DNA of 64,000 nucleotides from contig JAFQDF010000003.1 in assembly GCA_017416185.1 (NCBI GenBank), positions 1 to 64,000 on the forward strand. Direction: 5' to 3'. Below, piece by piece: positions 17,309 through 25,383 of the stretch. This stretch comes from Clostridia bacterium. Its GTDB lineage: Bacteria; Bacillota; Clostridia; Oscillospirales; CAG-272. The notes beneath the pieces were generated by a model, which had not been told where the DNA came from, ran no database searches, and saw only the letters and a list, made by a program, of their open reading frames with translations. The stretch's first letter is position 1. Every line of letters begins with the position of its first letter. The position numbers and the translations under genes are program-made.

Positions 17309-17944
17309 TTATTCTTCAGGTTTTTGATCGAAAATGACCAGTCCGCTTTCTCTTGCTCTCACCGCAAGCTCGGTACGGTTACGAAAGCCTGTACGGTTTT
17401 TCATATGCTGCACGTGTGATTTTACCGTTGCAACTGAGATACAAAGCTTATCTGCAATTTCCGCATCGGTTTTGCCCGCCACTACCAAACGAAGCACCTC
17501 CAGCTCACGTTCGGAAAGCTCTTCGCTCCAGGCATCACCTAATTTTAACTGCGGTGTACTGTCCGGGTAGATGCTTTCTCCTGCAATGGTACGATCGATC
17601 AAAGAAATGATCTCCTCCGATGTGGAGCTTTTATACCAAAAGCTGTCTACACCTGCTGCGCGGGCCCGGTCGATATAGCTGCACTCCGGCTGGCTGGTGA
17701 TAATGATGATCTTGATGTGCGGCAGATGCTTTTTGATGTCCCACGCGGCATCAATACCGTTAGAATTCATTGCCGTACATACGTCCATCAGGATCACATC
17801 CACATGGTGCTTTTGGCAGAAGGCTTCGGCAATCAAGGCTGTTTCCAGAGAGCCCGCCAGCTCATACTGTTCGTTTCTTTCAATGTAGATCTCCAACAGC
17901 TGTCTTGCCATAGGGTCATCTTCAACAAGCAGTACTTTAATCAT
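17309..17944 (-). CDS. NarL/LuxR-family response regulator
   Basis: A 211-residue transcription factor. The receiver domain spans 1-120 with acidic Glu8/Asp9/Asp10, phosphoacceptor Asp54 (VILMDV), Thr83 and Lys105. The C-terminal LuxR-type helix-turn-helix (about 145-205) has the conserved LSERELEVLRLVVAGKTDAE and SVATVKSHVQHM segments. It should be phosphorylated by the kinase whose gene overlaps its start by 8 bases, then bind DNA as a dimer. The target is not identifiable; the downstream surface-protein genes are candidates. ATG 17944 lies behind AAAGGGGTAG. The residue after Asp54 is Val, and a short acidic-poor insert (CTAMNSNG) follows, which is slightly unusual. Confidence 0.93.
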   Translation of the reverse strand: MIKVLLVEDDPMARQLLEIYIERNEQYELAGSLETALIAEAFCQKHHVDVILMDVCTAMNSNGIDAAWDIKKHLPHIKIIIITSQPECSYIDRARAAGVDSFWYKSSTSEEIISLIDRTIAGESIYPDSTPQLKLGDAWSEELSERELEVLRLVVAGKTDAEIADKLCISVATVKSHVQHMKNRTGFRNRTELAVRARESGLVIFDQKPEE

Positions 17945-19223
17945 AGTTTCTACCCCTTTCTTTCGGCAGTATGATCACAATCGTAAATTCCGGCATAGAT
18001 ATTATCTGCATATTTCCAGCTTCGCCCTCGATCTTCTGACGCAGAGATGTTAAGCCACCGCCTTCGGTTACTTCCTCGGTTGGCTGAATCCCGTCGTTTT
18101 TAAGATACACACGATAAGTATGCTCATTTTCGCTCAATTTTATAAACAAAGTTTCTGCCTGTGCATGGCTGATAGCGTTTGTGAGTGCCTCAGCTGCCGC
18201 CTGCACGATAAGCTTCTGCACTTGGATATCTTTCGGGATCTCGCCGGTAAGATCAACGGAAATACCGGTAGATGCTGCGATTCGTGTGAGCATTTCAAGA
18301 GGCTGTTCTTCCTCTTTTCCTTCTGCCTCCTTACGAAGCATAGCAACGTTTTGTTGCCAAAGCTGTAACGACGGAGTATGTTCACCTTCGTTGTCCATAA
18401 GGAAACGCCGTGTAGATAACAAGGCTTGACCCAGCTCTCTGTGGATTCGGGCTTTTGTCTCCAGTCGTTCTTTTGAACGGGCAAACTCGTCTACGTTCTC
18501 TCCGTGCTTTCGAAGACGGAGATTCAATGCAGCAAGCTCAGAATTTTTAACCTTAAGCTCGTCGGTCACTGCTTGGATACCGGTGGTATCCGCAGCCGTG
18601 AGCTGATATATACCGTCAATATTTTCACAGGCAAAGGTCCAGACCTTGCCGTCAGACAGGCGGAAACCGGGATGGTCACCGGAGGCCAGTCTATGAACGT
18701 CGCTCAGAACTTCTCCGTCACGCAGAACGTTCCAAAACAACTCGCCGTTTTGCAGATCCCGTCCTATTATAGCAAAGCATAAATCGCTCATACGTTGATT
18801 TGAAAGGATGATCCTTCCCGAATTTGTGTAAAAACAAAGGCCGGACGAGATCTTATTCATACCCTCTCTGATAGAAGAACGGGTGATGATGTTCCTACGA
18901 AAATGGACGTCCTGCAAGAAGAAATAGATCAACAACCCCGCAACCGACGCTAAAATAATGATCGGAATAAGCAGGGGCTTTGAGCAGAGCCAGTCGGACA
19001 CCTGCGGAACCGCAAGGTCACGGAGATTTGCTCTCGCTTCTGCCGTATATACTATCAACAGTGCAGTACTGAGTAATATACAACACGAAACCGTCAGTTT
19101 GGAATAAGGCTTCTTTCTGTTTGCCATAGACCAGAGGATAAACGCGCCAAAACAGATCTCAATAAACAGAAGCATCTGAATCAGGCACTTGAACGGTACG
19201 GACAGATCATAATAGGTCATCAT
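17937..19223 (-). CDS. Membrane sensor histidine kinase (DesK/LiaS type)
   Basis: A 428-residue kinase. Three membrane segments occupy about 12-32, 44-62 and 84-104. A PAS-like region lies at about 125-215 (SGLCFYTNSGRIILSNQ), then a coiled coil (about 218-258), the H-box ETKARIHRELGQALL with His261, and an ATPase domain with N-box Asn349 (EALTNAISHAQ), NDG at 376-378 and glycine lid GGGLTSLRQKIE (388-399). This layout is that of HisKA_3/LytS-like kinases that pair with NarL regulators; the next gene supplies one. The start overlaps the upstream 7TM gene by ATGA, so the products are probably made together. The spacing between H-box and N-box is longer than in compact members. Confidence 0.88.
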   Translation of the reverse strand: MMTYYDLSVPFKCLIQMLLFIEICFGAFILWSMANRKKPYSKLTVSCCILLSTALLIVYTAEARANLRDLAVPQVSDWLCSKPLLIPIIILASVAGLLIYFFLQDVHFRRNIITRSSIREGMNKISSGLCFYTNSGRIILSNQRMSDLCFAIIGRDLQNGELFWNVLRDGEVLSDVHRLASGDHPGFRLSDGKVWTFACENIDGIYQLTAADTTGIQAVTDELKVKNSELAALNLRLRKHGENVDEFARSKERLETKARIHRELGQALLSTRRFLMDNEGEHTPSLQLWQQNVAMLRKEAEGKEEEQPLEMLTRIAASTGISVDLTGEIPKDIQVQKLIVQAAAEALTNAISHAQAETLFIKLSENEHTYRVYLKNDGIQPTEEVTEGGGLTSLRQKIEGEAGNMQIISMPEFTIVIILPKERGRNYD

Positions 19224-20875
19224 TTTCCGTCACCTCCTTCGGATATAACAAGATCGATAACCACGTCTGTATCCGCAATATCATAGGTAAAGCTTCCGTA
19301 GGGAACGGTAACGTCGGAAAGTGCCTGCTGTGCAATATCCTCCGTGCATCCTAACTGAATGTTCATATGAACGTTGCCGTTTGCACAAGAAAGGTTGACC
19401 AGCATAGCAGTAAGATCATCCAACAGATACTCTACCATATTCTCGTAAAAATCGTATACCGAAACGATGTACTTCAGCGGTATATTGCCTTCACAGGAGC
19501 AGCTGAAGGAAGTGAATACCTGACCGAGGCGAAGATTTTCCATTGATTCACGGATGCAGTATTCCAATTCTCTGGATGAGATTTTTTCCGAGTCCTCACC
19601 CAGCAAAAGAAGATTTCCGCGCCTTTTAATGTAGGAGCCAAATACACAGACCTTTGCCATAAGAGCACGTGTCTTTTCCGGCTCCCTTTCGACAGACTTG
19701 AGCAAGGCATCTATTTTGATAAGCTGTGGCTCAATCTCTCTCGCTATACGGTCATACAGGCGGTTCTGTTCATCTGTCTGAGCTCGTTTTTCTTTCAGAT
19801 CCAGTTCTGCTTGCAGTAGGACGTTTTCTTCACCAAGCTGTTCCACTGTATCCTGCAGTTGTTCACTGAGTTCATTAAGCTGGGTGATATCATCCTGCCA
19901 AACTACCCGCCCGGCCTTGATCGGTGCACCGCTCACCAAGGTGTTTCCCAGATGGACTACACCTTCTTCTGTTCTTCTGAGAATTTCCTCATCTACGGGG
20001 AGTGCTCCCGCAGACACGTAATGAGGCTGATAATCATTATCAAGTATCTGTACCGGTACGGTGGTTGCATCGAACAACTGCTGATGCTGTGTGTTGGACG
20101 GCAGCAGCCCTGATTGAATTGCACTTTCCAGAAGCAATACGATAATAAGACAGTCCATCACCGTAATGTCACAATTATATAATCTCATACTGTAACCGAT
20201 CCAGAACAGAGCCGCAAAAGCCATAATCAAAATCGGCATTTTTTGCAGCTTACGACTTCCGGGAACACGGCTTTTCAGTACCATCATTACCACGAAGTAG
20301 AAGCCCGTGATGATGAACCACGCCATAACGCAATAATATACCCAATCGTAGCTGTATTCAGGATCAAAATTGATGAACCCGTTATAGAATACAAATACCT
20401 TTTGATGAAGGTCATTGGTAAACACGGCAATCAGCATAACCGAGGGCAGAATCAAAAGATAATTCAGTTTCTTTGAATGAGAGTAGTTTTCCGGTTTGCC
20501 CAGATAATCAATGATAAATGCGCCTATGGTCGGCACAAACAACATTCCCACATAGAAGCCATACCAAAGATAACGTACCAAGGGATGAGTTATACTTCCG
20601 GTAAAGTCCCATTTGACGATTTTATCGAGCATCCAAAATAGTAAAAGGATACCGACTATCAACATCAATCTACGTACGTTTTTATTGGCAAGCCTTCGAT
20701 TTACAGAAACTACCCAAAGAAACAATAATGTTATATGAATAGTATCACGGATCATACACATGATCGATTGAAGCATAGCATTTGGCAGATCCTCGTAGAT
20801 CATACGCAGAACAAACGCAATCGCCATCAATACTGCAACTGTGATCATTACGGCTGCCTTCTTTTGCTTCAGCAT
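19220..20875 (-). CDS. 7TM sensor protein resembling an inactive histidine kinase
   Basis: A 551-residue protein. Seven to eight hydrophobic segments in residues 8-265 match the N-terminal 7TM histidine-kinase sensor region; then comes a PAS-like part (about 275-330), a coiled coil (about 335-380) and a C-terminal domain. The helix IAREIEPQLIKIDALL replaces an H-box without its histidine, and I see no N-box or GxGL glycine lid, so the C-terminal domain probably neither binds ATP nor phosphorylates itself. Its gene overlaps the active kinase gene by four bases. A co-sensor or scaffold for that kinase is the simplest reading. ATG 20875 follows GGAGGTGTCGCAGC, and a TATAAT-like box lies about 65 bases upstream. 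Confidence 0.7.
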   Translation of the reverse strand: MLKQKKAAVMITVAVLMAIAFVLRMIYEDLPNAMLQSIMCMIRDTIHITLLFLWVVSVNRRLANKNVRRLMLIVGILLLFWMLDKIVKWDFTGSITHPLVRYLWYGFYVGMLFVPTIGAFIIDYLGKPENYSHSKKLNYLLILPSVMLIAVFTNDLHQKVFVFYNGFINFDPEYSYDWVYYCVMAWFIITGFYFVVMMVLKSRVPGSRKLQKMPILIMAFAALFWIGYSMRLYNCDITVMDCLIIVLLLESAIQSGLLPSNTQHQQLFDATTVPVQILDNDYQPHYVSAGALPVDEEILRRTEEGVVHLGNTLVSGAPIKAGRVVWQDDITQLNELSEQLQDTVEQLGEENVLLQAELDLKEKRAQTDEQNRLYDRIAREIEPQLIKIDALLKSVEREPEKTRALMAKVCVFGSYIKRRGNLLLLGEDSEKISSRELEYCIRESMENLRLGQVFTSFSCSCEGNIPLKYIVSVYDFYENMVEYLLDDLTAMLVNLSCANGNVHMNIQLGCTEDIAQQALSDVTVPYGSFTYDIADTDVVIDLVISEGGDGK

Positions 20876-20995
20876 GCTGCGACACCTCCATTTCTTTACT
20901 AAAAAAGGGACTTTCCTTTGTATTTTTTTAAATTATAACACATAATAAATTAAATTTCTACACTATTTGCAAATAAAAGTATTCTTGAAAAAATC

Positions 20996-21024
20996 TTGCA
21001 TAATTTGGAGTTATATGGTATAAA
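20996..21024 (+). promoter_or_regulatory. Sigma-A promoter for the 21043 lipoprotein
   Basis: TTGCAT (20996-21001), 17 bases, TATAAA (21019-21024). The predicted start of transcription falls at about 21030, leaving only about 12 leader bases that are almost entirely the GAGGTG ribosome site. Confidence 0.65.
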
Positions 21025-21042
21025 TTACTCGAGGTGATAACA

Positions 21043-21774
21043 ATGACAAAAATGATAGTTATAGCGATAGCGGTGATCCTTCTTGTATCCACCCTTGCGT
21101 TTCTGACCTCCTGCAAGGCGGAAAGGTACAAGGTAATATGTACGGAAGGTTTATTTATCAACGTGAAAGGCTCATACAAGGCAGGTCAGACCGTAAGGGT
21201 GTATTTTCCTATGGTCGCAACCGATACCGACTATACCTTCTACCTCGACGGCGAGCGTATAAACAGCTCCGGATACAGCGATCTCAAGGGCTATACCATT
21301 GAATTTACCATGCCCGCCCACGACGTAGAGCTGACCGTTGATTCAAAAAACAGTATGATATATACCCCCGCCTCCGAAGGGCTTGAGCCCGGCACTCCCC
21401 TTTTCGGATACGTTAATTCTGTTTCTACAGCTATGGGTAACGAAAGCTATGAGATATCGGTTACGGCAACCGACATCGAGCATTCTCATCTTATGACCGT
21501 TTATAACGAGGACGGAAGTAAGCAGGCATATCTTATCCCTGTTTTCCCTTATGAAAGCGTTGTCAACTATGCCCAAACCACAGACCTCGCTTCCTGGAAT
21601 GAACTTGAAGATTATGAGTGTATTGACGGCAAGAAGATCAGTGTGTCGATACTTTGTGACGGTGAATATATAAATATATCCACCGATCAAATGCCCGAGG
21701 GCGGAGAGCATATACTTGCATATCTTAAATCACATTTTACCGATTATATGACCGAGGATTATTTAACGCAATAA
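21043..21774 (+). CDS. Predicted lipoprotein of unknown function
   Basis: A 243-residue protein from ATG 21043; GAGGTG (21031-21036) fits as its ribosome site, which makes the in-frame GTG at 21034 unlikely as a start. The N-terminus MTKMIVIAIAVILLVSTLAFL ends in a lipobox-like LTSC, cysteine about residue 22. The mature domain contains a beta-sandwich-like segment (VKGSYKAGQTVRVYFP, then TDYTFYLDGERI and PAHDVELTV), similar in rhythm to bacterial surface repeat domains, then about 130 residues of mixed sequence. It is the only plus-strand gene between two minus-strand blocks, with its own promoter and terminator. No specific function can be given. Confidence 0.75.
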   Translation: MTKMIVIAIAVILLVSTLAFLTSCKAERYKVICTEGLFINVKGSYKAGQTVRVYFPMVATDTDYTFYLDGERINSSGYSDLKGYTIEFTMPAHDVELTVDSKNSMIYTPASEGLEPGTPLFGYVNSVSTAMGNESYEISVTATDIEHSHLMTVYNEDGSKQAYLIPVFPYESVVNYAQTTDLASWNELEDYECIDGKKISVSILCDGEYINISTDQMPEGGEHILAYLKSHFTDYMTEDYLTQ

Positions 21775-21778
21775 CAGA

Positions 21779-21808
21779 AAGCCCTTTACGAAGATTCGTA
21801 AAGGGCTT
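21779..21808. terminator. Perfect 14-bp terminator hairpin
   Basis: AAGCCCTTTACGAA pairs perfectly with TTCGTAAAGGGCTT around a two-base centre, directly after the 21043 lipoprotein stop. A modest T-rich tract follows. It may also stop minus-strand transcription from the 23066 gene. Confidence 0.82.
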
Positions 21809-21893
21809 AGTATTTGCTTAAGTCTGTATGCGGAGAGCAGCATATTCAGAGTAAAATACCATAATACTATCCTCTCGTTCTCACACTGAAAAC

Positions 21894-23066
21894 TCAATTC
21901 TTGTCTTTGTTTTTATTTTCGCTGTGTACCAATATATCACCATCATATAACCGTAGAGTGGAATGATCAGAACTGTATGTCAGTACATAAGAACCGTCTT
22001 TCTGTTTTTGCCAGACCGCCTTTTCGCCTTTTTCGGAAGGATCATTTTTCGGTGAATAATCCTTTTCGTCAAGACAATAGAAGTCATAATTCAGTATTTC
22101 TGCGCCCTCATATGCCCTGATCCAGAGGGAATCATCCAAATCTTTGTTTGATAAAGAAAGCTTGTAACCGTAATCGGTTTGTTCGAAAATCAGATCGGTT
22201 TCTGGATCAACCTTACGGTCGGATACACTTACTTCATTCGTTTCAACATTTCGTACTTCTTTGCGTTCGTGTGCACGACCGCACAGCTCAAATCCGTCTG
22301 CTTTTAGCCAGCGTCCATATTCCCACAGCTCTGCTCGTGTTTCATTGCGCACATCATTCTTTTGGAAAAACTGATCGCTGTTTTTAATTTTCACAGAACC
22401 GATATGCAAGCCGTATTCTTCCTCCAGCGTTTCCGTCAAGGCAAGGTCGAGCAGGGAGAGATCTGTAGTATCCGCTACCGTAATCTCAGGCTTGCTTATA
22501 TAAATCGGCAAACGGGATCGGGGATTTCGTACAAAAGCATTCAAATCCTCTACATCTGCCGGCAATCCGAAATCAAATGAATATACCCCGGGAAGCTCTG
22601 TTGTTGAATCTCCGTCCTTTGCAGGAGCCATAACGTAGCTTTGAAAAGCATAGCCTTCATCTACACTTTCCGGTATGATTCCCATAGCTTCTAACGCTTC
22701 ATCAAAGTAGGCTTCTACAATCTCGTTCAGTTTCTGCTTTGTGTCGGCATCTGTTTCAAAATACACCGCACCCGTCACTGTATGGATCGTAAACACCTTC
22801 AGCTTACCGTTATGTCTGATAGTTCCGGATGCATAATCCGTCAAATATCGGTTACCGTCATAGTTTGTCCAGGAAACAAACGCCGTACATTCTTCAAGCT
22901 TTGCATCCGGCATATTTTCATCAAGCCAGACCTGTATCATTTCAACACCTTTTGCGGCAACCCTGTCGGCATTTTCCTGCTCGAACATTTCCTTGTTCGG
23001 ATAACAGCCGGAAAGGCAGATTGCCAAGGGAAAAACAAGTGCGATGAATATAAGAAGCTTTTTCAT
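21894..23066 (-). CDS. Predicted lipoprotein of unknown function
   Basis: A 390-residue protein from ATG 23066 (ACAGGAGATATGTT before it); an in-frame start 66 bases upstream falls within the promoter. It has a basic-hydrophobic signal and lipobox LSGC, cysteine about residue 20, followed by YPNKEMFEQENADRVAAKG. The mature part has a WLDENMPDAKLEECTAFV segment near 50, two Asp/Glu-rich alpha/beta modules and a final beta region with YVLTYSSDHSTLRLYDGD. I recognise no family. The gene has its own promoter and no close partners. It is probably anchored to the outer side of the membrane. Confidence 0.78.
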   Translation of the reverse strand: MKKLLIFIALVFPLAICLSGCYPNKEMFEQENADRVAAKGVEMIQVWLDENMPDAKLEECTAFVSWTNYDGNRYLTDYASGTIRHNGKLKVFTIHTVTGAVYFETDADTKQKLNEIVEAYFDEALEAMGIIPESVDEGYAFQSYVMAPAKDGDSTTELPGVYSFDFGLPADVEDLNAFVRNPRSRLPIYISKPEITVADTTDLSLLDLALTETLEEEYGLHIGSVKIKNSDQFFQKNDVRNETRAELWEYGRWLKADGFELCGRAHERKEVRNVETNEVSVSDRKVDPETDLIFEQTDYGYKLSLSNKDLDDSLWIRAYEGAEILNYDFYCLDEKDYSPKNDPSEKGEKAVWQKQKDGSYVLTYSSDHSTLRLYDGDILVHSENKNKDKN

Positions 23067-23103
23067 AACATATCTCCTGTTCCGTCCTTGTTTTCTAAGA
23101 TTC

Positions 23104-23132
23104 ATTGTATATAACACCGATCGAAAAGTCAA
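23104..23132 (-). promoter_or_regulatory. Sigma-A promoter for the 23066 lipoprotein
   Basis: On the minus strand TTGACT (23132-23127), 17 bases, TACAAT (23109-23104). It is 38 bases before ATG 23066, a normal leader length, and shows that the longer in-frame reading is not the real start. Confidence 0.78.
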
Positions 23133-23340
23133 GATGCCGTAGTGATTTTCAAAATATTAGTTCACCGTATGATACGGGTTTTGAGTGTTTACTCATACAA
23201 CAATAACACCGTCCTTTTTAATTTATTACATTATATACTTCTTAAAAAATATTTCCACCGCCTTTTCCACGCAAATTTCCAAAAGAAAAATAACTGCCTA
23301 TTCCAATTAGGAAAAGACAGTTGTTTAATCAAATATTTAA

Positions 23341-23369
23341 TTGACAAGCGTATAAGAAAATAGTATAAT
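23341..23369 (+). promoter_or_regulatory. Perfect consensus sigma-A promoter
   Basis: TTGACA (23341-23346), exactly 17 bases, TATAAT (23364-23369). Transcription would start near 23376, giving a leader of about 190 bases before the truncated SLH reading frame at 23568. Confidence 0.85.
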
Positions 23370-23441
23370 AGTCACAATTCAGATTTCTTCGGATTGTTTC
23401 CAAAGAAAAAGAGCAGAGAAAATTCTTTTTCAACATAATAA

Positions 23442-23500
23442 AGCCCTACGGACTTTGTGAAATACGCTTTGCGTGTGAAATATTGCTATGCAATGTGAAA
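23442..23500 (+). repeat. Hairpin array with GTGAAAT spacers
   Basis: The word GTGAAAT or GTGAAA occurs at 23457, 23475 and 23495. Between copies are small hairpins: ACGC-TTT-GCGT (23464-23474) and ATTGC-TAT-GCAAT (23482-23494), preceded by a wobble hairpin AAGCCC-TAC-GGACTT. It is the shortest of three arrays of this style in the window and is transcribed if the 23341 promoter is active. Confidence 0.7.
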
Positions 23501-23567
23501 AGCCCGCGGACGTGAGGGTAGTTTTTCTCGATTCGTTTATTGTAATTAAAAGGTTAAGGGTAAAAAG

Positions 23568-23864
23568 ATGAAAAAAATTCTTGTCTGTATTTTCAGTATT
23601 TTAATATTGACAACAGCATTTATTAATGCCTTTGCTCTTTGGTCGTTCGCTGCTGTCACAAAGGAAGCGGCACTGCCCTTTGATGATGTGAAAAGCGGTG
23701 CGTGGTATACTGATGCTGCAGAATTTTGCTATGTCAACGGTGTTATCACGGGAATGGATGATGTAACCTTTGCACCTAACGGTCAACTGGCCAGAACCCA
23801 GTTTGTAACTATGCTTGCAAATCTTGAAAATGTTGATCTTGCCAAATGTAAAAGGTGCCATTGA
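23568..23864 (+). CDS. Truncated SLH-domain protein, possible gene remnant
   Basis: A 98-residue reading frame with a signal peptide (1-28) and a single SLH domain (about 37-90: FDDVKSGAWYTDAAEFCYVNGV, then FAPNGQLARTQFVTM). It then ends abruptly after ENVDLAKCKRCH, exactly where paralogues such as the 776-residue protein at 38384 continue from GVDLEQYA into a second SLH domain. One SLH domain is normally too little for stable wall binding. A terminator follows within 10 bases. It is therefore either a decayed SLH gene, truncated after domain one and resealed to a terminator, or a deliberately small secreted protein. A strong promoter argues that it is still transcribed. Confidence 0.6.
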   Translation: MKKILVCIFSILILTTAFINAFALWSFAAVTKEAALPFDDVKSGAWYTDAAEFCYVNGVITGMDDVTFAPNGQLARTQFVTMLANLENVDLAKCKRCH

Positions 23865-23870
23865 AATATA

Positions 23871-23897
23871 ATCCGCAGTCATCGACTGCGGATTTTC
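23871..23897 (+). terminator. Terminator after the truncated SLH gene
   Basis: ATCCGCAGTC (23871-23880), loop ATC, GACTGCGGAT (23884-23893), then TTTT on the plus strand. Confidence 0.85.
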
Positions 23898-23942
23898 ACC
23901 TATTCTTAACTTTTCTCTTTTCTCTCTTCATTCAGAACAAAA

Positions 23943-23966
23943 AAGAGTTGCCCTCGGGCAACTCTT
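23943..23966 (-). terminator. Terminator overlapping the Mrp stop codon
   Basis: AAGAGTTGCCC pairs with GGGCAACTCTT around a two-base loop; on the minus strand a TTTTTTG run follows. Its base overlaps the stop codon of the Mrp gene, and it stands back to back with the terminator at 23871. Confidence 0.85.
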
Positions 23967-24804
23967 ATTTTGTTCTGTTGTAGATCATCTGAACAGCAGT
24001 GTCAAGACTGTCGTTTTCCATCATTTCAAGCGCGCCCTTGTCGCAGGCAGCAGCTAACTTGGGATCTATCGGGATACGCGCAAGCACGTCGAGGTTGAAG
24101 TTTGCCGCAACCTCCTCAAGCTTGCTCTCGCCGAAGATGTGGATCTCCTTACCGCAGTCGGGGCACTTAACGTAGCTCATATTTTCAACAAGACCGAGAA
24201 CGGGAACGTTCATCATCTTTGCCATATTTACAGCCTTAGCTACGATCATTGAAACCAGATCCTGGGGAGTGGTAACGATAACGATACCGTCTAAAGGCAG
24301 GGACTGATATACGGTCAGGGGGACGTCGCCTGTGCCGGGAGGCATATCCACGAACATATAGTCTACGTCATCCCAGATAACGTCGGTCCAGAACTGCTTT
24401 ACGGTGCCTGCGATAACAGGACCTCTCCAGGCAACGGGGGATTCCTCGTCGGGAAGGAGCAGGTTTACCGACATAACTTTAATGCCTGTAGTGGTCTCGA
24501 TAGGGAACATACCGTCGTCGGTTCCTGTGACCTTGCAGCCGTGAAGGTCGAAGATCTTGGGAATGGAGGGACCTGTGATGTCCGCATCGAGAATAGCGGT
24601 GTTGAACTCCATACGGCTGAAGTTTACAGCCAGCATAGACGTAACAAGAGACTTACCGACGCCGCCCTTACCGCTGACGACACCGATGACCTTTTTAACG
24701 TTACTCAGCTTGTTCTGAGGAGCTAAGAGTGCTTCTTTGTTCTGCTTTGAAGGACAGTTGGCACTGCAGGTAGAACAATCGTGAGTGCAATTTTCTTCTG
24801 CCAA
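23965..24804 (-). CDS. Mrp/NBP35-family P-loop ATPase, iron-sulfur carrier
   Basis: A 279-residue cytoplasmic ATPase likely to bind and transfer Fe-S clusters. The N-terminus has an NBP35-like cysteine group (CTHDCSTCSANC, about 6-17), unusual among short bacterial Mrp proteins. The deviant Walker A GKGGVGKS is near 45, the switch DADITGPS near 77, and MFVDMPPGTGD and the CPDC pair (YVKCPDCGKEI) in the second half; the CxxC is the known cluster-binding motif. The start is TTG at 24804: GAGGTG lies 7-8 bases upstream and no ATG fits. It is divergent from the hydrogenase operon, whose proteins need many Fe-S clusters, so a supporting role there is plausible but unproven. Confidence 0.92.
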   Translation of the reverse strand: MAEENCTHDCSTCSANCPSKQNKEALLAPQNKLSNVKKVIGVVSGKGGVGKSLVTSMLAVNFSRMEFNTAILDADITGPSIPKIFDLHGCKVTGTDDGMFPIETTTGIKVMSVNLLLPDEESPVAWRGPVIAGTVKQFWTDVIWDDVDYMFVDMPPGTGDVPLTVYQSLPLDGIVIVTTPQDLVSMIVAKAVNMAKMMNVPVLGLVENMSYVKCPDCGKEIHIFGESKLEEVAANFNLDVLARIPIDPKLAAACDKGALEMMENDSLDTAVQMIYNRTK

Positions 24805-24838
24805 TTTATTTCACCTCGAAAAAATCAATATATAAATT

Positions 24839-24867
24839 ATTATAACCCTACAGTCCGAAAAATGCAA
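24839..24867 (-). promoter_or_regulatory. Sigma-A promoter for the Mrp gene
   Basis: On the minus strand TTGCAT (24867-24862), 17 bases, TATAAT (24844-24839), 35 bases before the TTG start. Confidence 0.78.
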
Positions 24868-24959
24868 GTAAAAACTATAAATTACTTAAAATCCATAAAT
24901 TTTTTATAAATATTGATAAAATTTTCTCAAAAAGTATAGCAATTTTTATTTTAGTGTAG

Positions 24960-24965
24960 TATAAT
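24960..24965 (+). promoter_or_regulatory. Probable -10 element of the hydrogenase operon
   Basis: TATAAT at 24960-24965, 53 bases before the first ATG of the operon. No good -35 lies 17 bases upstream (TAGCAA), so this may be an activator-dependent promoter; the assignment is tentative. Confidence 0.5.
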
Positions 24966-25017
24966 AAATTGAATATGTATGCTACAAGGAAATAACTGTA
25001 TATTGTGAGGTGCTGGG

Positions 25018-25374
25018 ATGAAAATCAGTAAGATCAAAGAGCTTTTGAACGCAGAGATAGTTTGCGGTGAGGATATGCTGGAGGAGGACGTACACTCCGC
25101 CTGCGGCTGTGATATGATGAGCGACGTTCTGGCTTACGTTAAGGATCAGGCGGTGCTTCTCACAGGCCTCTGCAATCTTCAGGTGGTACGTACTGCGGTT
25201 ATGATGGATATGAAGTGCATCGTATTCGTGCGCTCAAAGAAGCCCACCGACGATATTATCGAGCTTGCCAAGGACAGCGGTATTGCGGTTCTTACATCAG
25301 CTGAGCGTATGTATTCCGCCTGCGGAATTCTTTATACCAACGGTCTTCAGAGCGGTACCGTTGCACACGCATAG
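25018..25374 (+). CDS. DRTGG-domain protein, first gene of hydrogenase operon
   Basis: A 118-residue protein made almost wholly of a DRTGG-type domain: N-terminal MKISKIKELLNAEIVCGED, a central VLLTGLCNLQVVRTAVMMDMKCIVFVRSK and a C-terminal helix ending in VLTSAERMYSACGILY. DRTGG domains occur in HPr kinase and phosphotransacetylase and are thought to sense ligands; single-domain versions are a hallmark of clostridial hydrogenase operons. It is followed 9 bases later by an HATPase gene. A second copy of the domain is encoded at 27099. The likely role is regulation of hydrogenase expression or activity; no ligand is known. ATG 25018 has GTGAGGTGCTGGG before it. Confidence 0.85.
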   Translation: MKISKIKELLNAEIVCGEDMLEEDVHSACGCDMMSDVLAYVKDQAVLLTGLCNLQVVRTAVMMDMKCIVFVRSKKPTDDIIELAKDSGIAVLTSAERMYSACGILYTNGLQSGTVAHA

Positions 25375-25383
25375 GAGGAAGCT

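Larger units (their letters stand above)
23133..23567. other. 435-base intergenic region with promoter, hairpins and spacer array
   Basis: No gene of normal size is visible. It contains an orphan terminator-like hairpin (23292-23322: AACTG/CAGTT base with an inner TTCC/GGAA, and a T-run on the minus-strand side), a perfect-consensus plus-strand promoter at 23341-23369 and a short hairpin/spacer array at about 23442-23500. The array lies in the leader of the truncated SLH gene. Confidence 0.7.

Noticed and set aside
21034..21042. GTG start for the lipoprotein at 21043
   Set aside because: This GTG is part of the GAGGTG ribosome site of the ATG at 21043.
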